From the NCBI RefSeq assembly GCF_024609245.1, contig NZ_JANJYH010000003.1, positions 62,001 through 126,000 on the forward strand: 64,000 nucleotides of DNA. The letters are read 5' to 3'. The position numbers were made by a program, and so were the translations under genes. The first letter of the stretch is position 1. Every line of letters starts with the position of its first letter. This document shows, in pieces, positions 16,711 to 24,042 of the stretch. Below the pieces are notes generated by a model. The model saw only the letters and a program-made list of their open reading frames with translations. It was not told the origin of the DNA and did no database searches. This stretch comes from Haloarchaeobius sp. FL176. GTDB taxonomy: Archaea; Halobacteriota; Halobacteria; Halobacteriales; Natrialbaceae.

Positions 16711-17856
16711 CTACTCGTCCAGCACCTGGTCGCCGATGGTGTTCCGGAGGACCTCGCTGGTACCCTCGTAGATCTCGTTGAGCTTCGCGTCGCGGTAGAA
16801 CCGCTCCGCCGGGAAGTCCTTGGTGTAGCCGTAGCCGCCGTGGATCTGGATGCCCTCGTTCGCCACCTCGCGAGAGATCTCGGAGGCGTAGAGCTTGGCC
16901 TGTGCGGCCTCCTTGATGAACTTCTCGCCGCGGATCTTCTTGTCGGCGGCGCGGTGCATCAGCATCTTGGCGGCCTGGACCTTCGTGTCCATGTCCGCGA
17001 TCTTGTGCTTGATGGCCTGGAACTCGGAGATTGGTTGCTCGAACTGCTCGCGCTGCTGGGCGTACTCGGACGCCTGGTCCAGGGCCGCGCGGGCGATGCC
17101 GACGCCGCGTGCGGCGATGGTGATGCGCCCGCCGTTGAGCGTCTTCAGCGCGTGGACGAAGCCGTCGCCCTCCTCGCCGAGCAGGCGGTCGGCCGGAATT
17201 CGCATGTCGTCGAAGCGGAGTTCGGCGGTCGGACAGCCCTTGTCGCCGAGCTTGTCCTCGGTGCCCTCGACGTGGAAGCCGTCGTCCTCCTCGGGGCGGA
17301 CCACGAACGAGGAGATCCCCTTGTTGCCGGCGTCGGGGTCGGTCTTCGCGAAGACGGTGACCGTGTCGGCGACGGAGCCGTTGGAGATCCAGAGCTTGCC
17401 GCCGTCGATGACGTACTCGTCGCCGTCGCGCTCGGCGGTCGTCTCCATCGCGGGTACGTCGGAGCCGGCACCGGGCTCGGAGAGGGCGAACGCACCGATG
17501 TCGGTGCCCTCCGCGAGCGGGGTGAGGTACTCCTGCTTCTGGGCCTCGTCGCCGAACGCGTAGATCATGTTGCCCGCCAGCGAGATGTGGGCGGCGACGA
17601 TGGTGCCGAGGCCGCCGGAGCCACGTGATATTTCCTCCAGTCCGATAGCGTAGCTGTGGTAGTCCAGGCCGGCACCGCCGTACTCCTCCGGGAACGGCAT
17701 CCCCATCAGCCCGAGGTCCGCCATCTCGCTCACGAGCTCGGCGGGGAACTCGTCCTCGTGGTCGATCTCGTCGGCGACCGGCACGACCTCCTCGTCGACG
17801 AAGTCGGCGACCATGTCCCGTATCTGGGCCTGCTCCGCACTGAGACTGAAGTCCAT
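16711..17856 (-). CDS. Acyl-CoA dehydrogenase
   Basis: A 381-residue flavoprotein of the acyl-CoA dehydrogenase family with the usual three domains: N-terminal helices (LSAEQAQIRDMVADF), a beta domain (FALSEPGAGSDVPAM, GGKLWISNG) and C-terminal helices. The ending QIHGGYGYTKDFPAER and IYEGTSEVLRNTIG carries the catalytic glutamate position of short- and medium-chain members. It oxidises an acyl-CoA to the enoyl-CoA, passing electrons to ETF. Start 17856 (MDFSLSAEQ) is chosen over 17898 because AAAAGTAAA lies about 26-34 bases upstream of it. Chain-length specificity is not readable. Confidence 0.9.
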   Translation of the reverse strand: MDFSLSAEQAQIRDMVADFVDEEVVPVADEIDHEDEFPAELVSEMADLGLMGMPFPEEYGGAGLDYHSYAIGLEEISRGSGGLGTIVAAHISLAGNMIYAFGDEAQKQEYLTPLAEGTDIGAFALSEPGAGSDVPAMETTAERDGDEYVIDGGKLWISNGSVADTVTVFAKTDPDAGNKGISSFVVRPEEDDGFHVEGTEDKLGDKGCPTAELRFDDMRIPADRLLGEEGDGFVHALKTLNGGRITIAARGVGIARAALDQASEYAQQREQFEQPISEFQAIKHKIADMDTKVQAAKMLMHRAADKKIRGEKFIKEAAQAKLYASEISREVANEGIQIHGGYGYTKDFPAERFYRDAKLNEIYEGTSEVLRNTIGDQVLDE

Positions 17857-17948
17857 GGGAGAACGTTCGACCCCCGCGACTTTACTTTTGTCTTGCACAG
17901 CGAACTGGGTCCGAAAAGTATAGACGAGTAGAAGGCCCCATATGAGAT

Positions 17949-18044
17949 ATGAGCGATACGGGCGTGTGTTTCTCTCCAGAGACAGTGCTTACCGTCGTGG
18001 CAGGTGGGTTTTTCAGCGTGGAATACGCAGGGGAACGTGAATGA
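17949..18044 (+). CDS. Possible 31-codon upstream ORF
   Basis: ATG at 17949 opens MSDTGVCFSPETVLTVVAGG, continues 11 more residues and stops at 18042-18044, overlapping the ATG of the downstream squalene synthase-like gene as ATGA. A TATA-like AAAAGTATAG is about 23-32 bases upstream. It could be a coupled leader peptide; a competing frame opens at 17942. The evidence is only positional. Confidence 0.25.
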   Translation: MSDTGVCFSPETVLTVVAGGFFSVEYAGERE

Positions 18045-19099
18045 ACGAGGAACAGGCAGAGTATCCGGTCGACGACGACCTCGCGTGGTGTTACGAGGCG
18101 GTGCAGGGTGTCTCCCGCACCTTCGCCATCACCATCGAGGAGTTAGAGGAGCCGACCGCCCGCCACATCTGTCTGGGCTATCTCCTCTGTCGCGTCGCCG
18201 ACACGGTCGAGGACGCGGGCCACATTCCCCCCGCGGAGAAGGCGGAACTACTGCGTCTCTATGCGGACGTGCTCGATGCCGACGACCCGGCGACAGCCGA
18301 GGAGTTCAGGACCGCGGTGGACGAGTGGCTCCCGGCGGAGCTCGACGAGGACTGGACCGTCGTCGCCGAGTCTCCCCGGGTCGTGCGGACGTATCGCCGC
18401 CTCCCGCCGGAGGCCAAGGAGGCGATCCTCCCCCCCGTACTCGAGCTGACGAACGGCATGGCCGAGTTCGTCGAGCGCCACGCCGACTCGGGTGGCCTGC
18501 GAATCCAGACGCTCGACGAGCTCGAGGAGTACTGCTGGTACGTCGCGGGCACGGTCGGCTCGCTCGTGACCGGGCTCGTGACCCGCGGGACGACCGACTC
18601 GCGTGAGTCCCGGCTCCGCGAGAACGCACGGTCGTTCGGACTGTTGCTCCAGCTGGTCAACGTCGCCAAGGACGTGAGCGACGACTACCACGAGGAGAAC
18701 AACGTCTACCTGCCCGCCGAGTGGCTGGAGTCCGAAGGTGTGGACCGCGACGCCGTCTGCGACCCGGAGAACGAGGAGGCGGTGGCGACGGTCATCGAGC
18801 GGGTCGTCGACCACGCCTCCGGCTACCTCGACGACACGCAGACCTACCTCGAAGCCCTCCCGGAGCGACGGGGGAACACGCTGTCGGCGTGGGGCATCCC
18901 GTACCTGCTCGCCGTGGCAACTCTCCGGGAGCTCCGGGAGCGCCCCGCCGACGTGGTCCGCGAAGGCGGCGTGAAGGTCTCGCGGATGGAGGTCATGGCG
19001 ATCATCCACTGGTTCCACGATTCCGGCGACCGGCAGGCGCTCGAACGGGTGCGACAGACCATCGAGCAGAAGCCGCTGCACGAATCGGACCTCCCCTGA
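18041..19099 (+). CDS. Squalene/phytoene synthase family, probably squalene synthase
   Basis: A 352-residue all-helical prenyl-condensing enzyme. The first aspartate motif is RVADTVEDAG (about residues 52-61), closer to the DTVED of squalene synthases than to the DDxxD of phytoene synthases. The second is QLVNVAKDVSDDYHEENNVYLP (about 210-230, shown in part). It would join two farnesyl diphosphates to squalene, a membrane lipid of haloarchaea. TTTTTCAG lies about 26-33 bases before the ATG. Phytoene synthase remains possible; the call rests on motif spelling only. Confidence 0.8.
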   Translation: MNEEQAEYPVDDDLAWCYEAVQGVSRTFAITIEELEEPTARHICLGYLLCRVADTVEDAGHIPPAEKAELLRLYADVLDADDPATAEEFRTAVDEWLPAELDEDWTVVAESPRVVRTYRRLPPEAKEAILPPVLELTNGMAEFVERHADSGGLRIQTLDELEEYCWYVAGTVGSLVTGLVTRGTTDSRESRLRENARSFGLLLQLVNVAKDVSDDYHEENNVYLPAEWLESEGVDRDAVCDPENEEAVATVIERVVDHASGYLDDTQTYLEALPERRGNTLSAWGIPYLLAVATLRELRERPADVVREGGVKVSRMEVMAIIHWFHDSGDRQALERVRQTIEQKPLHESDLP

Positions 19100-19108
19100 C
19101 GGGGCGAC

Positions 19109-20461
19109 TCAGGCGGCTTCGGCGGTCGTTTCTTCGGTCTCCGGCGACTCCGTGAGCCCCGGCCGCGCCGACTCCCGCCGCCCGAGCGCGTAGAGCGCGA
19201 CGCCCGGCACGAGCGTCCCGACCGTCCAGAGCACGAGTGTGTAGGCGGGACGGGCCCACGGCGTGAAGTACGGGAGTGCGGCGAGCGTCGGTGCCAGCAG
19301 TGCGACGACCGCGACCGGAAGCGCCGCGAGCGTTCCGCGCTCGTGGGCCGCACCGAGCAGGAGGAACAGCAGGACGGTCGTCGTCCACGTCCCCAGTATC
19401 CGGTTCGGCCCGGTCGCCCCGACGATGACCAGCCAGCAGCCCGCGGCTGCCGGGAACACCCACCAGGCGTAGCTGTCGAGGCTGATGCGGTCGCCCCAGA
19501 GCGCGAACAGCGCCGCGCTCCCCGCGGCGACGAGTGTCTGGGGCACCAGAGAGACGAGCGTGAGTCCCGCGAAGGCCGACGGGTCGGCGCCCCATCGGAC
19601 GGTGTTCGCTCCGTACAGGAACAGCACGACCCCGGCCGCCAGCAGCAGGGGTGTGGCGGCACCGGCGGCGAGACCGATGCGGGCGGCGAGTCCGTCGCCG
19701 GTTCGGTCCGGTCCGAGGCGGTCGCCCTCGCGGAACAGCCCGACGAGGACGGCGCCGAACAGGAGCGTCGGGACCAGGGCTACCGAGAGGACGCCGGGCA
19801 GTGACCGTCCGACGATGGCCATCCCGACCGCGAGGTAGCTCGTCCCGGTGGCGACGAGCCCACCGTCGGCACCGAAGGCGAGGTAGGTCTCCGAACCGAT
19901 CCCCGTCTCCCCGGTCCAGACGATTGCGTCGCCCTGGACCGTCGCGGCGTCCGGGACGAGCGTCGGGGCGGTGCCGGCGGGGCCGTGGACGGCGAGTCTG
20001 TCGGCGTGCACCGTCACGCTCGCCGCCTCGTGCGACGGGAACAGGCCGTCCGCGACGACGACGCCACCGACGCCGCGGTCGGCGAAGTCGGCGGTCGTGA
20101 AGGTGGCGACGAGCGTCCGGTTCTCCACGCGAGTGTCGAGGTTCGCGACCTCGTCGACGACGGTCCGGCGGGTGAGTTCGCCCCGGACGCGGTCGCGGCG
20201 GACCGCGGGCGCGTCGCGTAGTTCGCGGGCCGTTCGCTCGTCGACGGTGGCGTGGACGGTCCAGTTCGCGCTGCCGTCGTCACGGATGTGGACGACGGCC
20301 TCGCTGTGCTCGACGGTCCCACCGAACGCGTCGTCCGTACAGACGCCACAGACTGCCTCGGGTGGTGGACCGGCGGCGGCAGGTGCGGTCGCGGGCAGGG
20401 CGACGGCGGCAAGCGCGAGGAGCGCCAGGGCTGCGAGCGCGTGCGAGCGGTGGAGGGGCAT
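19109..20461 (-). CDS. Exported multi-pass membrane protein, function unknown
   Basis: A 450-residue protein with a signal peptide (residues 1-31, ending APAAAG), an external beta-rich domain of about 180 residues with a CGVCTDDAFGG opening (two cysteines, CxxC), and then about eight membrane helices to the C-terminus. A Cys pair right after the signal peptide suggests metal binding or lipid-proximal anchoring. The frame extends back to 20647 but that part overlaps the 3-hydroxyacyl-CoA dehydrogenase gene, so ATG 20461 is used. No family is recognised. Confidence 0.65.
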   Translation of the reverse strand: MPLHRSHALAALALLALAAVALPATAPAAAGPPPEAVCGVCTDDAFGGTVEHSEAVVHIRDDGSANWTVHATVDERTARELRDAPAVRRDRVRGELTRRTVVDEVANLDTRVENRTLVATFTTADFADRGVGGVVVADGLFPSHEAASVTVHADRLAVHGPAGTAPTLVPDAATVQGDAIVWTGETGIGSETYLAFGADGGLVATGTSYLAVGMAIVGRSLPGVLSVALVPTLLFGAVLVGLFREGDRLGPDRTGDGLAARIGLAAGAATPLLLAAGVVLFLYGANTVRWGADPSAFAGLTLVSLVPQTLVAAGSAALFALWGDRISLDSYAWWVFPAAAGCWLVIVGATGPNRILGTWTTTVLLFLLLGAAHERGTLAALPVAVVALLAPTLAALPYFTPWARPAYTLVLWTVGTLVPGVALYALGRRESARPGLTESPETEETTAEAA

Positions 20462-20510
20462 CGTTCGTTGCGACGACGGCCACCGAGAAGAAATTTTGGA
20501 CGGGACGCGA

Positions 20511-21374
20511 CTACTCGTACTCGTAGAAGCCCTTGCCGGTCTTCTTGCCGAGGTCGCCCGCGTCGACCTTGCGCTTGAGCAGGTAGGCCGGCTTGTAGCG
20601 GTCACCGAGCTCCTCGTGGAGCGTCTCGCTCGCGTGCAGACAGACATCGAGGCCGATGTGGTCCGCGAGTTCGAGCGGCCCCATCGGGACGTTCGTACCG
20701 AGCTTCATCCCGCGGTCCATGTCGTCCTTGGTCGCGACGCCCTCGTCGTAGGCGCGGATGCCCTCGTTGATCCACGGCATGAGCACGCGGTTGGTGACGA
20801 AGCCGGGTTTGTCGTCGGACTCCCAGGTTGTCTTTTCCAGCGCCTCGGCGATGTTGTGAGCGAGCTCGAGCGCCTCCTCGCTCGTCTTCTCGCCGTCGAC
20901 CACCTCGACGCCCTCCATGATGGGGACGGGGTTCATGAAGTGCAGGCCGACGACGCGCTCGGGCGACTCCGTGGCCGCCGCGATCGTCGTGATAGAGAGT
21001 GTGCTGGTGTTCGTCGCGAGCAGGCAGTCGTCGTCGACGGCGTCCTCGAGGTCGGCGAAGATGTCCTGCTTGATGTCCATGTTCTCGACGGCCGCCTCGA
21101 CGACGACATCGCAGTCCGCGAGGTCGCCGAGTGCGGTCGTACCGTCGATGCGGTCGAGCGCCGCGTCGGCGTCCTCCCGCGAGAGGGCGTCCTTGGAGAC
21201 GAAGCGTTCGAGGCTGCTCTCGATGGAGTCGAAGCCGTTCTCGACGAACTGCTCCTCGATGTCGCGCATCGTCACGGCGTAGCCGTTCGTCGCGGCGACC
21301 TGTGCGATGCCGCTGCCCATCGTGCCCGCGCCGACGACGCCGATACGCTCGATGCTGTCGAGGTCGTGTACCAT
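20511..21374 (-). CDS. 3-hydroxyacyl-CoA dehydrogenase
   Basis: A 287-residue NAD-dependent enzyme that oxidises (S)-3-hydroxyacyl-CoA, commonly named 3-hydroxybutyryl-CoA dehydrogenase. The Rossmann loop VVGAGTMGSGIAQ is at about residues 13-25; the catalytic His-Glu pair belongs to GLHFMNPVPIMEGVEVV. The C-terminal domain has the conserved FVTNRVLMPWINEG and MGPLELADHIGLD. It is a single-domain relative of the N-terminal half of the fusion at 31373. It lies 50 bases upstream of the membrane protein on the same strand. Confidence 0.9.
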   Translation of the reverse strand: MVHDLDSIERIGVVGAGTMGSGIAQVAATNGYAVTMRDIEEQFVENGFDSIESSLERFVSKDALSREDADAALDRIDGTTALGDLADCDVVVEAAVENMDIKQDIFADLEDAVDDDCLLATNTSTLSITTIAAATESPERVVGLHFMNPVPIMEGVEVVDGEKTSEEALELAHNIAEALEKTTWESDDKPGFVTNRVLMPWINEGIRAYDEGVATKDDMDRGMKLGTNVPMGPLELADHIGLDVCLHASETLHEELGDRYKPAYLLKRKVDAGDLGKKTGKGFYEYE

Positions 21375-21426
21375 GGCCCGACGTTCGACAGATTGGCCCC
21401 TAAGCGTGCCGGTCCAGTGACGGCCC

Positions 21427-21690
21427 TTACTCGACCGTGAGGGTGTAGAGACGCTTGCGGGCGTCGGAGAAGGAGAAGCGAGAGTGGACCACGTTCTCTT
21501 CTTCGAGACGGTTCAGCGCGTAGCGGACGGTGCGCGGCGGGAGCAGGGTCTCCTCCGCGAGTTCGCTCTGGGTCAGGGTGTCGTTGTACTCCAGTACCTT
21601 CGCGACGAGCTTCGCACTCGGCGGCAGGTCGCGGACATCGTCCCAGCTACCGGTGGGGGGCTCGCTCGTTCTCGGCTCGGTTGCACTCAT
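21427..21690 (-). CDS. Small winged-helix transcription regulator
   Basis: An 87-residue protein that is almost only a winged helix: SAKLVAKVLEYNDTLTQSELAEETLLPPRTVRYALNRLEEENVVHSRFSF (shown as its landmarks TQSELAEE and RTVRYALNRLEE). It resembles short MarR/TrmB-like haloarchaeal regulators. ATG 21690 is chosen over 21699, which gives only MCT extra. A long inverted repeat covers its TATA region, strongly suggesting autoregulation. It is divergent from the proteasomal ATPase gene. Confidence 0.75.
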   Translation of the reverse strand: MSATEPRTSEPPTGSWDDVRDLPPSAKLVAKVLEYNDTLTQSELAEETLLPPRTVRYALNRLEEENVVHSRFSFSDARKRLYTLTVE

Positions 21691-21715
21691 CGTACACACC
21701 GATTGTGCATACCCC

Positions 21716-21745
21716 GTAATAATACTTGCTCATTAGAATTATTAC
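21716..21745 (-). promoter_or_regulatory. Inverted repeat over the regulator's TATA box
   Basis: GTAATAAT (21716-21723) and ATTATTAC (21738-21745) are perfect inverted copies separated by 14 bases. On the minus strand the inner half supplies the TATA-like TATTATTA about 28-35 bases before the ATG at 21690. A dimeric repressor bound here would cover the promoter. Confidence 0.55.
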
Positions 21746-21892
21746 TACAGGGCATCAGCGTGGCCCCTGCTGACACCGGCGCTTGGTCCCACCCACGACG
21801 GGCTGAGTTCGTCAGGACCCACGAACCGAAGTCTCCACGAGTAGCGGTCACACGGCCTGAGGCCGGCGGTTCCGTACGGCACCCGAAGCCTC

Positions 21893-21900
21893 TTAAGAAT
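21893..21900 (+). promoter_or_regulatory. TATA element of the PAN gene
   Basis: TTAAGAAT lies 21-28 bases before the ATG at 21921 and supports that start over the upstream in-frame GTG (21903) and ATG (21915). Confidence 0.5.
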
Positions 21901-21920
21901 CAGTGCCTTATGAGATGCTG

Positions 21921-23138
21921 ATGACCGACACGGTGGACGACGTCGACCTCCCGTACGAGGAGGAGGCGTCCAAACAGGAGAAGATCGGGGCGCTGCAGGA
22001 GCGGCTCGAGGTGCTGGAGGCGCAGAACGACGAGATGCGTGACAAGCTCCTCGACGCCAACGCGGAGAACAACAAGTACCAGCAGAAGTTAGAGCGGCTC
22101 ACCCACGAGAACAAGAAGCTGAAGCAGTCGCCGCTGTTCGTCGCCACCATTCAGGAGCTGACCGACGAGGGCGTTATCATCAAGCAGCACGGCAACAACC
22201 AGGAGGCCCTCACTGAGGTCACCGGCGAGATGCGCGAGGAGATCGAACCCGACATGCGCGTCGCCGTCAACAACTCTCTCTCTATCGTGAAGACGCTGAG
22301 CAACGAGACCGACGTCCGCGCCCGCGTGATGGAGGTCACGGAGAGCCCCGAGGTCTCCTACGCCGACATCGGCGGCCTCGAGGAGCAGATGCAGGAGGTC
22401 CGCGAGACCGTCGAAATGCCCCTCGAGAAGCCCGAGATGTTCACCGAGGTCGGTATCGACCCGCCCTCCGGTGTGCTGCTGCACGGCCCGCCGGGGACCG
22501 GGAAGACGATGCTCGCGAAGGCGGTGGCGAACGAGACCGACGCCACCTTCATCAAGATGGCTGGCTCCGAGCTCGTCCACAAGTTCATCGGCGAGGGCGC
22601 GAAGCTGGTGCGTGACCTGTTCCAGGTCGCCCGCGAACACGAGCCCGCCGTCATCTTCATCGACGAGATAGACGCCATCGCGGCCAAACGGACCGAGTCC
22701 AAGACCTCCGGCGACGCCGAGGTCCAGCGCACGATGATGCAGCTGCTCTCCGAGATGGACGGCTTCGAGGAGCGCGGCGATATCCGCATCATCGCCGCCA
22801 CCAATCGCTTCGACATGCTCGACCGCGCCATCCTCCGCCCCGGCCGGTTCGACCGCCTCATCGAGGTGCCCAAGCCCGACGTCGCGGGACGCGAGATCAT
22901 CTTCAAGATCCACACCCGCGACATGAACGTCTCCGACAACGTCGACTTCGCCGAACTCGCCGGGATCGCCGACGAAGCCTCCGGTGCCGACGTGAAGGCG
23001 ATCTGCACTGAGGCCGGCATGTTCGCCATCCGCGACGACCGCCGCACCATCGAGAAGCGCGACTTCGAGGAGGCCTGGGAGAAGATCCAGGCAGAGAGCA
23101 GCGAGAACGAGGACGAGATCTCGAAGACGTTCGCCTGA
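21921..23138 (+). CDS. panA: Proteasome-activating nucleotidase (PAN)
   Basis: A 405-residue AAA+ ATPase that unfolds proteins for the 20S proteasome. Order: coiled coil (about residues 15-70), OB domain (about 70-130), AAA+ module with Walker A GPPGTGKT at 189-196, Walker B VIFIDEI at 244-250, and the arginine-finger region RPGRFDRLIEVPKP. The C-terminal residues are SKTFA; the canonical HbYX gate-opening tail has tyrosine next to last, here phenylalanine. Haloarchaea usually encode two PANs, so a partner elsewhere is likely. The protein opens with MTDTVDDVDLPYEEE. Confidence 0.95.
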   Translation: MTDTVDDVDLPYEEEASKQEKIGALQERLEVLEAQNDEMRDKLLDANAENNKYQQKLERLTHENKKLKQSPLFVATIQELTDEGVIIKQHGNNQEALTEVTGEMREEIEPDMRVAVNNSLSIVKTLSNETDVRARVMEVTESPEVSYADIGGLEEQMQEVRETVEMPLEKPEMFTEVGIDPPSGVLLHGPPGTGKTMLAKAVANETDATFIKMAGSELVHKFIGEGAKLVRDLFQVAREHEPAVIFIDEIDAIAAKRTESKTSGDAEVQRTMMQLLSEMDGFEERGDIRIIAATNRFDMLDRAILRPGRFDRLIEVPKPDVAGREIIFKIHTRDMNVSDNVDFAELAGIADEASGADVKAICTEAGMFAIRDDRRTIEKRDFEEAWEKIQAESSENEDEISKTFA

Positions 23139-23162
23139 AACCGGGTTCGTTTCGCTGCTTTC

Positions 23163-23297
23163 CTACAGCACGCTGAAGATGGCCAGCGGCACCACGAACA
23201 GCAGGACGAACATCACGACGAGCAGCAGGCCGTAGCCGCCGAACGCTCCGGCGGCCGTCAGCCAGGACGGGTGGTCGGAGTCGATTGGGAGTTCCAT
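23163..23297 (-). CDS. 44-residue single-pass membrane protein
   Basis: Starts MELPIDSDHPSW and carries one or two closely spaced hydrophobic helices (TAAGAFGGYGLLLVVMFVLLFVVPLAIFSVL in part). The clean hydrophobic pattern and a start where composition changes make it a likely real small protein. It is convergent with the PAN gene, 24 bases from its stop. Function unknown. Confidence 0.6.
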   Translation of the reverse strand: MELPIDSDHPSWLTAAGAFGGYGLLLVVMFVLLFVVPLAIFSVL

Positions 23298-23478
23298 GCA
23301 CGAGCCGTGTGGTGCGTGGTGCTTAGTTACACCGGTCCAGAGCCGCCCGTCCCGACACACCGTTGGACGGCGGGCCTCCGGAGCCGTCGAGAGTAGTCTG
23401 ACGGCTACGTCTGTGACAGTGTGCGGGTAGCACGAGATGTCGGACGGTTTTTGGGGACCCGCGCGCTATCGGTGTGTA

Positions 23479-24027
23479 ATGACGCGCATCGTCGTGGTGG
23501 ACAACCACGGGCAGTTCACACATCTGGAACACCGGGCACTGCGGGATATGGGAGTCGAGAGCGAGGTCGTCGACAACGAGACACCACCCGCTGAGGTGGA
23601 GGCCGACGGCATCGTCCTCTCGGGCGGGCCGGACATGGACCGACGCGGGGAGTCGCCCGCGTACCTCGACATGGACGTGCCGGTACTGGGCATCTGTCTC
23701 GGCATGCAGATCATCGCGAAGGAACTCGGCGGCTCGGTCGGTGCGGGCGAGTACGGTGGCTACGCCGACGTGACCGTCGACGTCCTCGACGAGGACGACC
23801 CGCTCATCGGGCCGCTCGCCCCCGAGACGCGAGTCTGGGCGAGCCACGCCGACGAGGTCAAGGCGGTCCCCGAGGGCTTCACCGTCACCGGCCAGTCCGA
23901 CGTCTGCGGCGTCGAATCGATGAGCGACACCGACCGCGATCTCTACGGCGTCCAGTGGCACCCCGAGGTCAGCCACACCGAGGACGGGCAGGAAGTGTTC
24001 GAGAACTTCCTCGCGCTGTGTGAGTGA
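23479..24027 (+). CDS. guaAa: GMP synthase glutaminase subunit A
   Basis: A 182-residue class I glutamine amidotransferase. The nucleophile C73 is in GICLGMQ; the other triad residues are H161 and E163 in GVQWHPEV. Archaea encode this glutaminase separately from the ATP-pyrophosphatase subunit, and together they convert XMP to GMP. The start at 23479 (MTRIVVVDNHGQFTHL) matches the family; the frame opens 14 codons earlier. TTTTTGG is about 26-32 bases upstream. The DUF2070 gene follows 15 bases later. Confidence 0.92.
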   Translation: MTRIVVVDNHGQFTHLEHRALRDMGVESEVVDNETPPAEVEADGIVLSGGPDMDRRGESPAYLDMDVPVLGICLGMQIIAKELGGSVGAGEYGGYADVTVDVLDEDDPLIGPLAPETRVWASHADEVKAVPEGFTVTGQSDVCGVESMSDTDRDLYGVQWHPEVSHTEDGQEVFENFLALCE

Positions 24028-24042
24028 GCCCGGGGAACCAGC

